From NCBI RefSeq assembly GCF_038024875.1, contig NZ_CP136136.1:248001-312000 (forward strand): DNA of 64,000 bases. The letters run 5' to 3'. Positions 7,714 to 16,813 of the stretch are shown one piece after another. Below the pieces are notes generated by a model that was not told the origin of the DNA, ran no database searches, and saw only the letters and a program-made list of their open reading frames with translations. The stretch's first letter is position 1, and each line of letters begins with the position of its first letter. This stretch comes from Gordonia rubripertincta. GTDB lineage: Bacteria > Actinomycetota > Actinomycetes > Mycobacteriales > Mycobacteriaceae. Position numbers and translations under genes: made by a program.

Positions 7714-8411
7714 GACTGGCTTGCCCCCGCGATCTTCCACCCGTCCCCGACGCGTTCCATGGTGATCAGCGCGGTGATCCGTTCGGCGGTCGTGTCGACG
7801 GCCGCGGCCTGCCCGTCCGTTCCATCGGAACCGAGCAGCAGCGGATTGGTGGCGTCCGCGACGACGAGTACATCCACGGCGGTGCCGACCTCGTCCGACG
7901 CCGGATCGGTCACCAGCCCGGCCGAGACCACTTGTCCGACGCTGCGTCCGGCCTGTGTGCGCACCTCGGCGAGCAATGCGTCGCGCGCGCTCTCGATGCG
8001 GTCACGCTGGGCGCCGGTGCTCACCGCGAGTACGCCGTCCACGAAGCCGGCCGGATCCGCCGGGTCTGCGGTCAGCATGGCCGTGACCGCGGCACGCGCC
8101 GACTCCAGAACCTCGGCCTGACGATCGATCTCGGCGCGCTGCCCACGGATCTGCCAGCCCAGAACCGCACCCACGATCGCGAGGATGGCGACGGCGACCG
8201 CCGTGGCGAGGAGGACCGTCCGAACAACGCGGGTCCGTCGCACGGCACGCTCCCGGAGTGCGGGTGCGGCCGCGATCCGGGCCGTGCGCGCGGTCCGCGT
8301 CGCCTCGTCGGCCCGGTCCCGGGCGAGCTGCACGCGCGCCGTGATCGCCGCGTCGGTCGTCCCCCGATCGGTTCTCGCAGCATCGGCTCTCCCAGCATCG
8401 GTCATCGTCAT
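7710..8411 (-). CDS. Mce-associated membrane protein (Mam) 3
   Basis: 233-aa protein with a charged, predicted coiled N-terminal stretch rich in Arg and Ala (residues 1-75), one membrane helix (VRTVLLATAVAVAILAIVGA) and an external domain ending in ITMERVGDGWKIAGASQS. The start ATG at 8411 overlaps the previous stop as TGATG; a much longer open frame upstream is a shadow of the neighbour. Presumed role is stabilising or tethering an Mce transporter. No mce or yrbE genes are in the window. Confidence 0.7.
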   Translation of the reverse strand: MTMTDAGRADAARTDRGTTDAAITARVQLARDRADEATRTARTARIAAAPALRERAVRRTRVVRTVLLATAVAVAILAIVGAVLGWQIRGQRAEIDRQAEVLESARAAVTAMLTADPADPAGFVDGVLAVSTGAQRDRIESARDALLAEVRTQAGRSVGQVVSAGLVTDPASDEVGTAVDVLVVADATNPLLLGSDGTDGQAAAVDTTAERITALITMERVGDGWKIAGASQS

Positions 8412-8920
8412 CACCCGATCACATCGGCCGCGGCGAGCAGCCACTCGTCGTCGGCTCGGATGAAACGGGCCAGCACCGATCGGCGGACAGTCGTCGCAGC
8501 AGCGTCGGGCCGGCTGGGGGCGTCCGGTCGTACGGTCACCGCCACCCGAAGGAGCGCCTGTCCCTCGGTGGCGTCTGCGTCGACCACGCTGACGGTCTCG
8601 GGCCGCCACACCACGGCAGCCGTCCCCTGCTCCGGCGGCCTGGTGAGCTGTGCACCGTAACTGTCGATGAAGTCGCGGGCGACAAGCGCACGGGCCCGCG
8701 ACCGATCCTGTTGCCACCGTGCGGAATCCACCGAGAAGACGTCGGCGACGATCGTCCCCGCGCGTTCGCGGAGTTGTTCGCGGCTCTGCTGGAGCGCGTC
8801 TCCCGCCGCGTGTGCACGCCACGCGACTGCCACAGCGACGAGTGCTACGGCCAGCACCAGCGCGGCCACCAGCAGTCGGAGGGCTCCCGCGCGCAGCGAG
8901 ATGTATCCGGACTTGGTCAT
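8411..8920 (-). CDS. Mce-associated membrane protein (Mam) 2
   Basis: 169-aa protein: short N-terminus, one strong membrane helix (LLVAALVLAVALVAVAVAW) and an external NTF2-like domain (residues 40-169) with FIDSYG and a final DEWLLAAADVIG. Starts and stops overlap those of its neighbours (ATGA upstream, TGATG downstream), so the four genes are translated as a unit. The function of such proteins is known only in outline. Confidence 0.7.
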   Translation of the reverse strand: MTKSGYISLRAGALRLLVAALVLAVALVAVAVAWRAHAAGDALQQSREQLRERAGTIVADVFSVDSARWQQDRSRARALVARDFIDSYGAQLTRPPEQGTAAVVWRPETVSVVDADATEGQALLRVAVTVRPDAPSRPDAAATTVRRSVLARFIRADDEWLLAAADVIG

Positions 8921-9519
8921 GGAAGGTATTGCACCGCCCCGAGTTTCAGGGAGCCGTCGTCCGGGGCCACGAGCACACGAAGCCGGAACCGGCGTGCCTG
9001 CCCTTCCCCTGTCTCGCCGGCGGTGTCGAACACCACGGTCGCCGCGACGAGAACCGTGGCACTGTCACCGTCCCGGGCGGAGACCCCGGTACCGTCCACC
9101 GAGGACTTCGAGACCGATCCGTTGGCCTGCACGAAAGCGCTGTAACTGTCGGCGGACTGGGCGAATTCGTCGTAGAAGGTACCGGTGGCACCGGCGAGGA
9201 TCTTGCGCGCGCGACTCGGATCACGATGGTCCGGTGCGATCAGCACGGCGACGCGGTCGGCCGCCGCGCGCTCGAAGTCGTCGTCGGTAGGGACATTCCG
9301 CGCGCCGGACCACGCCACGACCGCGACTCCGGCGAGGACCACGGCGACGACCGCCACCAGCGTCGCCAGAATCCATCGGCTCCGCGGCACCCGCCGTCGC
9401 AGGTCGGCGTCGACCTCGCGCGCGTGCAACTCTTCGAGTGCCTCGCGCAGATCACGCCGGGCGCTGCGCTCGGCGGCGATCTCCGCGGCGCCCGACCGCG
9501 CCTCTTCCATCACCGACAC
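8917..9519 (-). CDS. Mce-associated membrane protein (Mam) 1
   Basis: First gene of the four-gene Mam set. About 200 aa, with an acidic and basic cytoplasmic stretch (EEARSGAAEIAAERSARRDLR), one membrane helix (ILATLVAVVAVVLAGVAVVA) and an external domain ending in LKLGAVQYLP. The start is uncertain: GAGGAGG lies 2 bases before GTG 9519, 8 before GTG 9513 and 11 before ATG 9510, so either internal start may be real. It begins 8 bp after the SDR gene, suggesting one transcript. Confidence 0.68.
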   Translation of the reverse strand: MSVMEEARSGAAEIAAERSARRDLREALEELHAREVDADLRRRVPRSRWILATLVAVVAVVLAGVAVVAWSGARNVPTDDDFERAAADRVAVLIAPDHRDPSRARKILAGATGTFYDEFAQSADSYSAFVQANGSVSKSSVDGTGVSARDGDSATVLVAATVVFDTAGETGEGQARRFRLRVLVAPDDGSLKLGAVQYLP

Positions 9520-9527
9520 GCCCTCCT

Positions 9528-10424
9528 CTACGACAGGCGCGTGGTCGGCTTGTCCTCGATCTTCTCCCCGCGGATGCGACTCGCATAGGCGGCGCGCGCC
9601 TCCTGGTCCGGTCGTAGGAAGATCGAATCCAGTTTGGTGAGCTTGCGGGTGAACCGCTTCATCGCCTGCGGGAACAGCGGACTGGAGTCGGCCCAGCGCA
9701 TCGACCGCGGGGCGTACACGCGGGTCACCGGGCGGGCGATGGTCTCGACCACGATCGCCGCGACCTCCTCGGGCGCGACGGTCTGGATGAACTTATTGGT
9801 CTGCAGACCGGAGATCAGGGCGGTGCGGGTGAAGGTCGGGAGAACAGCGCTGACGGTGACGCCCTCCGGCTCCAGCTCCGCGCCGAGGGCCTCGGAGAAC
9901 TCGATCACCGCGGCCTTCGCGCCGTTGTAGATGGTCAGACCCGGGGTCGGGATGCGGCCGGCCGTCGACGCGATGTTGACGATGTGGCCGGTACGACGCG
10001 GGGCCATCCGGCGGGCGGCTTCCTGGCAGCCGATGATGACGCCGAGGACGTCGATGTCGTAGGTGCGCCGGATGATCGTGTCGTCGTAGGAGAGGAACGG
10101 ACCGACCGGCATGATGCCGGCGTTGTTCACGAGGACGTCGATCGGTCCGAGCCGGGATTCGACCTCGGAGAGGAACGCGTCGAAGGACTCCCGCTTGGTG
10201 ACGTCGACCTCGATGCCCTCGATGCCGAGGTCGGCGGCGGCCTTGCCCACCGCCTCGCCGTCGACGTCACCGATGGCGACCTTCGCTCCCGCCTGGAACA
10301 GCTGCGTCGCGGTCTCGAATCCGATTCCGCGCGCACTACCGGTCACGACGACGACCTTGTCCTTCAGCGCCGTTCGGATGGCGTCGTGATCAGGCTTTCC
10401 GGACAGCTTGTCGCGCAGGCTCAT
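9528..10424 (-). CDS. Short-chain dehydrogenase/reductase
   Basis: 298-aa classical SDR. The nucleotide motif is TGSARGIG (residues about 28-35), the catalytic segment has Ser in NIASTAGR and Tyr/Lys in YNGAK, and NNAG is present. The start ATG 10424 follows GAGGGGG. The C-terminal 60 residues extend beyond the Rossmann core. The order SDR-TetR-P450 (9528-12491) resembles my recollection of Rv3057c-Rv3058c-cyp136 in M. tuberculosis. Substrate unknown; a hydrophobic alcohol or sterol-like compound is inferred from the P450 neighbour. Confidence 0.85.
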   Translation of the reverse strand: MSLRDKLSGKPDHDAIRTALKDKVVVVTGSARGIGFETATQLFQAGAKVAIGDVDGEAVGKAAADLGIEGIEVDVTKRESFDAFLSEVESRLGPIDVLVNNAGIMPVGPFLSYDDTIIRRTYDIDVLGVIIGCQEAARRMAPRRTGHIVNIASTAGRIPTPGLTIYNGAKAAVIEFSEALGAELEPEGVTVSAVLPTFTRTALISGLQTNKFIQTVAPEEVAAIVVETIARPVTRVYAPRSMRWADSSPLFPQAMKRFTRKLTKLDSIFLRPDQEARAAYASRIRGEKIEDKPTTRLS

Positions 10425-10501
10425 CGGTTTCCCCCTCGGGTGGTTGTCGTTGAATCGAAAGCGGGTGACGGCGTCACGGGCCACCGAGAGTCAGGTGTCG
10501 A

Positions 10502-11149
10502 TCACCAGATCATCGGGGCGAGGAATTTCGCGGCGAACGCACGCGCCTGCTGCGGATCCGTACGGGCCGGGTCCGACGGCGGGGTCTCCAGAAGCGAGAT
10601 CACCAGGCGCACATGAATCTCGACGGCCTCGAGAAGATCTTCCACCGGCATCTGCGCACCCTCGTCGCGCAACGTGGCGGCGACCCGATCGGTGACCATG
10701 TCGATGAACAGCGACGTCATCTTCGCGGTGACGCTCTTGATCTCGGAGTCGGTGAGCACGATCCGGCTCAGCAACGGGTCGGATTTGACCAGCTCGGCGC
10801 CCACGGCGAAAGCCTCGACCAGGGCATCCTTGGGGCCCATCCCCTTGACCGATTCCTCGAGCCTCTTCATGCCCCGCTCGTAGGCGTCGTTGGCGACGGC
10901 GTAGAGGAGGGCCTCCTTGTTGGGGAAGCGTCGGTATAGCGTGCTGCGGCTGACGCCCGCACGGGCCGCGACCTCGTCGATGTTGGCACGTCGCACCCCG
11001 ACCTCGGCGAACTCCGAACCTGCAGCGGCCAGGATCGCCGCCTCCTGGTCGGCCGGGCTGGCGGTGTTGCGCACCTTGCGGTTGGACGAGCGAGCGCCCT
11101 TTCCCCTTGCAGCGCTGTTCACGGTGTCCTTCACGAGATTGTCCGACAC
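10502..11149 (-). CDS. TetR-family regulator
   Basis: 215-aa TetR protein. A basic leader (SSNRKVRN) precedes the helix-turn-helix at about residues 40-85 (ANIDEVAARAGVSRSTLYRR). The C-terminal ligand domain is unremarkable, ending FAAKFLAPMIW. The GTG start is 4 bp after the P450 stop, so it is co-transcribed with the P450 and probably controls the P450-SDR group. The ligand is unknown. Confidence 0.85.
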   Translation of the reverse strand: MSDNLVKDTVNSAARGKGARSSNRKVRNTASPADQEAAILAAAGSEFAEVGVRRANIDEVAARAGVSRSTLYRRFPNKEALLYAVANDAYERGMKRLEESVKGMGPKDALVEAFAVGAELVKSDPLLSRIVLTDSEIKSVTAKMTSLFIDMVTDRVAATLRDEGAQMPVEDLLEAVEIHVRLVISLLETPPSDPARTDPQQARAFAAKFLAPMIW

Positions 11150-11153
11150 GCGA

Positions 11154-12491
11154 TCACCGACGCCGGAGGGTCACGGGGAGCTTGTCCTTGGGCACGGGCA
11201 GCGCGCTGTAGTCCATGGGCAACACGTAGTCGGCCGGTACCGACCACTCGTACCCGCGGAGCAGGTGATGCATGATCGTCTTGATCTCCATCTGGCCAAA
11301 ATACAGGCCGATACATTTGTGAACGCCACCACCAAATGGCATCCAGGCGAACCGGTGGGACTTGTCCTCGGCGCGTTCGGGACTGAACCTCTCCGGGTCG
11401 AACATGTCGGGGTTGGTGAAGAACTCGGGATCGCGATGGCTGGACAGGGACGACGTGGTGACGATGGTGCCCTCGGGAACGAAGAAGCCCTCGATGGAGG
11501 TGTCCTTCACGGCCATGCGGGGCTGCGCCGGGACCGGCGGGCACAGCCGCAGCGACTCCTTCATGACCAGGTCCAGGGCCGTCATGCCGGCGAGACCGTC
11601 ATAACCGAGCTCCGGCCCGAGTTCGAGGGACTCGGCGCGGGCGCGGTCCTGCCATTCGGGATGCTTGGCCATGTTGTAGGCCATCTGGGTCATGGTGATG
11701 GTCGAGGTGTCGTGCGCGGCCATGAGCACGAAGATCATGTGGTTGACCACGTCGTCGTCGGAGAAGCTGTGTCCCTCATCGCTTTCCGCGTGGCACAGGA
11801 CCGAGAAGAGATCCGGTGTCTCCCGCGCACGCTTGGCCGCGATGTTGGCGTAGAAGAACTCCTCGAGGACCTTGCGCGAACGCAGGCCCTTCCACCAGCG
11901 GCCACCGGGCACTGGTTGGCGCACGTAGGCAACACCTGCGCGGACGGTGTCGATGAACGCCTTGTTGATCCGGTCGGCCTCATCCCGGGGTAGGTTCAGC
12001 CCGAGGAAGACCTCGAGTGCGAGGTCGAGGGTGAGGGCTTTGAACTGCTCGAACAGCTTCACCGAACCGACCGGGAACTCCGCGACGCGCTCGGCGATCA
12101 TCGGCTGCATCTCCTGCATGTACCCCTTGAGCGCAGTCGTGCTGAACGCCTGCTGCAGGATCTGCCGGTGATGACGGTGCTCGTCGAAGTCGAGGAGCAT
12201 GACACCGCGATTGAAGAAGGGGCCGATGAAATAGCTCCACGCCGGACCGTTGGCGAAGGCCCGGTCCTTGTTCATCAAGAGTTCCTGGGCGGCGCGCGGG
12301 TTCCCGGTCATGACCATCTGCACGCCGAAGGCGTTCAGTCCGGAAACGCTGCCGTACTGCGCCCGGCGACGGTCGGCGAAGGCGAACGGGTCACGCCGCA
12401 TCGACATGATCTCGAGGAAGCTGTTGCGGTCCGAGCACGGAATGGCCTGCAGGTCGCTCCCCGCCGGCGGGGTCGCCAGTACCGATGCCAT
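11154..12491 (-). CDS. Cytochrome P450 (CYP136-like)
   Basis: 445-aa P450. I-helix oxygen motif AAHDTST, K-helix ESLRL and haem loop FGGGVHKCIG (Cys ligand) are all intact. The ATG at 12491 follows AAGGAGA, so the frame extension to 12542 is not used. The pattern of SDR and TetR genes downstream is that of M. tuberculosis cyp136, from memory. A soluble class I enzyme is expected, needing a ferredoxin not present beside it. Substrate unknown. The 92-bp upstream gap has a small inverted repeat AGGAA-AAGCG-TTCCT near 12567 of unknown role. Confidence 0.86.
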   Translation of the reverse strand: MASVLATPPAGSDLQAIPCSDRNSFLEIMSMRRDPFAFADRRRAQYGSVSGLNAFGVQMVMTGNPRAAQELLMNKDRAFANGPAWSYFIGPFFNRGVMLLDFDEHRHHRQILQQAFSTTALKGYMQEMQPMIAERVAEFPVGSVKLFEQFKALTLDLALEVFLGLNLPRDEADRINKAFIDTVRAGVAYVRQPVPGGRWWKGLRSRKVLEEFFYANIAAKRARETPDLFSVLCHAESDEGHSFSDDDVVNHMIFVLMAAHDTSTITMTQMAYNMAKHPEWQDRARAESLELGPELGYDGLAGMTALDLVMKESLRLCPPVPAQPRMAVKDTSIEGFFVPEGTIVTTSSLSSHRDPEFFTNPDMFDPERFSPERAEDKSHRFAWMPFGGGVHKCIGLYFGQMEIKTIMHHLLRGYEWSVPADYVLPMDYSALPVPKDKLPVTLRRR

Positions 12492-12583
12492 GACCGTCTC
12501 CTTCCGGGGTAGAGTCCTACGGAAATGTGATCCACATCGCATACTAGACCATGTTGAGACAATTCAGGAAAAGCGTTCCTAAC

Positions 12584-13570
12584 TCAGATCTCGGCGAGCA
12601 GCCGATGACACCGTCGTAACCGATCCCACCACCACTGCTTACGGTCCTCCGGCGCGGCGTGAGCGACGGGGTCGAGTTCGGCACCCGGCCCGAACCAGCG
12701 CGGTTCGACGACGCCCTCGCGCATCAGAAACGACGCTGCGACGTCGGCGGTGAACAGAGATCCGGTGCCGAGGCCGCAGGCGAGGTCGAGCCGAGGCAGT
12801 GCCGCGGCCGCGGCGACCCCGGCCGCGATACCGACCGCACTGTCGAGGGCGCTCGACACCACGACCTCGAGGCCGAGTGTGTCGGCCAGCTCGAGCGTGG
12901 CTCGCATCCCCCCCAGGGGCGCCACCTTCACGACCGCGACGTCGGCCGCGTCCGCCGCCACCACGCGTAATGGGTCGTCGGCCTTGCGGATGGATTCGTC
13001 GGCGGCGATCGGGACCTCGACGGCACGCCTCACCTGCGCGAGCTCCTCGACCGTGCGGCAGGGCTGTTCGGCGTACTCGATGTCTCCGATCGCACGCAAG
13101 GCGGTGATCGCCTCGTCCACCGACCAGCCGCCGTTCGCGTCGACCCGCACCCGCCCGATCACCTCACGCGTGGCCGCGACCCGCGCCACGTCGTCGTCGA
13201 GGGTTTGCCCCGGTTCGGCGACCTTCACCTTCGCCGTCCCCGCCCCCGGGTACCGCTTCAACAGGTCGGCCACCTCCTCGGCCGGGATCGCGGGCACCGT
13301 CGCGTTCACCGGCACGGTGTCGCGAACTGCGGGCGGCGGACCGAGGTACGCGGCCTCGATGCCGGCGCGCAGCCACGCGGATGCCTCCGCGTCGTCGTAT
13401 TCGACGAAGGGACCGAACTCGCCCCAGCCCGCCGGGCCGGCGAAGACCATCGTCTCGCGGGAGGTCAGCCCCCGGAACCGGGTCCGCATGGGCAGGCGGA
13501 CCACCACGGCAGTCGAGAGCAGTTCCTCGACGTCCGGGAGCTCCCACTCGCCTCTCATGCCGCTGGGCAT
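12584..13570 (-). CDS. menC: MenC, o-succinylbenzoate synthase
   Basis: 328-aa enolase-superfamily enzyme that dehydrates SHCHC to o-succinylbenzoate in menaquinone synthesis. Key features are TAKVKVAEPG (catalytic Lys of the KxK type), RVDANGGW (metal Asp), YAEQP (metal Glu), PIAADES (metal Asp) and VVKVAPLGG (second catalytic Lys). GGAGG sits 5 bases before ATG 13570; the frame is open farther upstream but without a site. Actinobacterial MenC of about 320 aa is normal. No other men gene is nearby. Confidence 0.9.
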   Translation of the reverse strand: MPSGMRGEWELPDVEELLSTAVVVRLPMRTRFRGLTSRETMVFAGPAGWGEFGPFVEYDDAEASAWLRAGIEAAYLGPPPAVRDTVPVNATVPAIPAEEVADLLKRYPGAGTAKVKVAEPGQTLDDDVARVAATREVIGRVRVDANGGWSVDEAITALRAIGDIEYAEQPCRTVEELAQVRRAVEVPIAADESIRKADDPLRVVAADAADVAVVKVAPLGGMRATLELADTLGLEVVVSSALDSAVGIAAGVAAAAALPRLDLACGLGTGSLFTADVAASFLMREGVVEPRWFGPGAELDPVAHAAPEDRKQWWWDRLRRCHRLLAEI

Positions 13571-13624
13571 CGCTTCCTCCTGAGTCGCTCGCGTCAGCTT
13601 TGAACGAGGGTTATGTGAATTCGA

Positions 13625-13650
13625 TGGAACAACCTTTTCAGTTTGTTCCA
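13625..13650. promoter_or_regulatory. Perfect inverted repeat between menC and the DUF2236 gene
   Basis: TGGAACAA and TTGTTCCA form perfect 8-bp arms around a 10-bp centre. The site lies 20 bp before the DUF2236 start at 13671 and 55 bp from the divergent menC start, so it could be a shared operator. The binding protein is unknown. Confidence 0.45.
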
Positions 13651-13670
13651 AGTCCGCTACCCTCGCTCTC

Positions 13671-14609
13671 ATGTCAGTCAACCAGGGATTCGATGCCGGT
13701 ATCCGCGAGGCGGAACCGATGATCGTCGACGACACCCCGGACACCGCCGGCGAGATCGTGCGACCTCGGCTCGGAGCCGAGTCACTCGTGTGGAAGTTCT
13801 ACGGGGACTCGCGGGGCATCCTCGGCTTCCAGCGCCTGGCCGGCACCGAGAACTGCATCGAGCAGCTCGGGCAGGCCGTCCTCGACCATTCGGTGATCTT
13901 CAGCGACTTCCTCGGCCGCGCCAAGCGCACCGGGCCGCCGGTGATGAAGACCGTGTACAGCACCGAACCCGAGAAATGGGGCCGGACGGTGCGCGACTTC
14001 CACCGCGACATCAAGGGCACCATCAGCGACGGCTCGCGCTACCACGCGCTCAATCCCGAACTGTTCTACTGGGCGCACGCGACCTTCGTCGACCAGGTCC
14101 TCTACATCACCGACACGTTCATCCGTCGCCTCAGTTATGCCGAGAAGGTCCAGATCTTCGAGGAGAGCAAGGTCTGGTACCAGCTCTACGGTGTGAGCGA
14201 CCGCGGCCAGCCCCAGACGTACGAGGAGTTCGTCGCCTACTGGGAGGACATGCTCGACCGCTTCGTCCCCCACAAGACGATCGTCTACGCGACCGGTTAC
14301 ATCCGCCAGGGCCTGCCGCGGCCCAAGAAGATCCCGGCCCCGGTGTGGAAGGTCCTGTCTGCTCCGCTCAACGCGTTCATCCGCACGGTCATCGTGGGGA
14401 CGCTCCCCCAGCAGATGCGGGACGTCTGCGACCTGGAGTGGGACGACAAGAAGGAGAAGAACTTCCAGCGCTTCGCCGCGTTCATGCGCGCGGTCAACCC
14501 GCTGGTGAACCGGCTCCCGCTCAAGTACCTCTACGTCCCCTGGGCCCACGAGGCGTGGCAGAAGGTCGGCATCGACCCCAGACCGTTGCACAACAGGCCT
14601 GCGGCCTAG
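13671..14609 (+). CDS. DUF2236 (MpaB/latex-clearing-type) oxygenase-like protein
   Basis: 312-aa member of the DUF2236 family, which includes haem-b latex-clearing oxygenases and fungal MpaB. Family marks: FYGDSRG near residue 42-50, GRAKRTGPPVMKTVYS (residues about 82-97), DFHRDIKG and LFYWAHATFVDQVLY (His of the proposed haem pocket). No signal peptide is seen, unlike secreted Lcp. The stop overlaps the convergent hydrolase stop (CTAG). Reaction and substrate are unknown. Confidence 0.8.
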   Translation: MSVNQGFDAGIREAEPMIVDDTPDTAGEIVRPRLGAESLVWKFYGDSRGILGFQRLAGTENCIEQLGQAVLDHSVIFSDFLGRAKRTGPPVMKTVYSTEPEKWGRTVRDFHRDIKGTISDGSRYHALNPELFYWAHATFVDQVLYITDTFIRRLSYAEKVQIFEESKVWYQLYGVSDRGQPQTYEEFVAYWEDMLDRFVPHKTIVYATGYIRQGLPRPKKIPAPVWKVLSAPLNAFIRTVIVGTLPQQMRDVCDLEWDDKKEKNFQRFAAFMRAVNPLVNRLPLKYLYVPWAHEAWQKVGIDPRPLHNRPAA

Positions 14610-15352
14610 CGACCCAGGAACTCCTCGACGTGCCGGATGAACTCCGCACGACGGTCGCGGTGCACACTGTGCCCGGCGTCGAGGGTGACGAATTGTGAGT
14701 CCGGCAGCGCGTCGCTGACCGTCCGCAGGTGGCGGGGCGGCAGGAAGCTGCGCTCCCCACCCGAGATGACCATCGTCGAGGCGGTGACCCGCGGCAGCTC
14801 CGACCACCACTCCGGCGCGCACACGTCGAACTCGGCGACGATCTCGTCGCCCATCCGGCCGTCGAAGCGGATGACCGGCCACGGGTTGCGTGCCAGCGCG
14901 ACGAACCCGCGGATCTGCTCACCGAGTGTCGCCTTCATGGTGATGCCCTCGGACAGATCGGCCTCGTCGTGCGGCATCGGCGGGACCTCCTCGAGGACCA
15001 TCCGACGCACGCGGGACGGTTCGTACATCGCCAGACGTAGCGCGGTGTGGGCGCCGAGCGAGTGACCGACCACGTCGGCCACGTGGATACCGAGGTTGTC
15101 GAGCACGTAGACCAGGTCGTCGCGGAAATCGTCGAGTCGGTACGGACCCTCCGGCCGGCCGCTGCGGCCGTGCCCGCGTAGATCGACACTGACCACACCG
15201 CGACCCTGCCGGCGCAACGACGCGGCGAGTGGCCGCCAGGTCGAATGATCCGACGCCATCCCGTGGACGAGGACCACCGGCACGCCACGGTCGGGTTCAC
15301 CGGCCACCCGCACCGCGAGGTCGGGTTCGGCCTGTCGACTGAGCACACGCAT
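14606..15352 (-). CDS. Alpha/beta hydrolase
   Basis: 248-aa alpha/beta hydrolase. Oxyanion region VLVHGMASDHSTW, nucleophile elbow GHSLGAH and catalytic His in DAGHSVHRD are present, with DLRGHGRSG preceding the elbow. The ATG at 15352 is the natural start; the frame extends upstream over the tuf terminator without support. It converges on the DUF2236 gene with stops overlapping by four bases. Substrate unknown. Confidence 0.86.
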   Translation of the reverse strand: MRVLSRQAEPDLAVRVAGEPDRGVPVVLVHGMASDHSTWRPLAASLRRQGRGVVSVDLRGHGRSGRPEGPYRLDDFRDDLVYVLDNLGIHVADVVGHSLGAHTALRLAMYEPSRVRRMVLEEVPPMPHDEADLSEGITMKATLGEQIRGFVALARNPWPVIRFDGRMGDEIVAEFDVCAPEWWSELPRVTASTMVISGGERSFLPPRHLRTVSDALPDSQFVTLDAGHSVHRDRRAEFIRHVEEFLGR

Positions 15353-15436
15353 GGAGACGAGCCTACGAAAAGCTGCAGAGCGGACCGCGTCACACTCGCG
15401 ATCGTCGCGACCTGCCGTAACGACAGCAGCGCAATG

Positions 15437-15475
15437 ACAAAAGCGCCCCAACCGCTTTCGCGGCTGGGGCGCCTT
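15437..15475 (-). terminator. Intrinsic terminator of the str operon
   Basis: On the minus strand, AAGGCGCCCCAGCCGC and GCGGTTGGGGCGCTT form a strong GC stem of about 16 pairs around a GAAA loop, followed by TTTTGTCATT. It lies 35 bp after the tuf stop. Confidence 0.88.
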
Positions 15476-15509
15476 GTCGACTCCGAGAGTCAGTGCGTCA
15501 AAGCAAGAA

Positions 15510-16700
<1,191 letters not shown>

Positions 16701-16813
16701 TTGATTGTCCTCCTGGACTGTCGTTCTCTACTGGGCGGATCCCAGCAGGGGTTTTCATTTACGTTGTTGCGCCCGCTTGTCGGCCAGCGCGTGTCGCCAG
16801 GGCGACCGGGGAA

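Noticed and set aside
12545..12558. TAGACCATGTTGAG as a KstR box upstream of the P450
   Set aside because: The AAC half-site is changed to ACC and the outer A is missing, so it falls short of the consensus.
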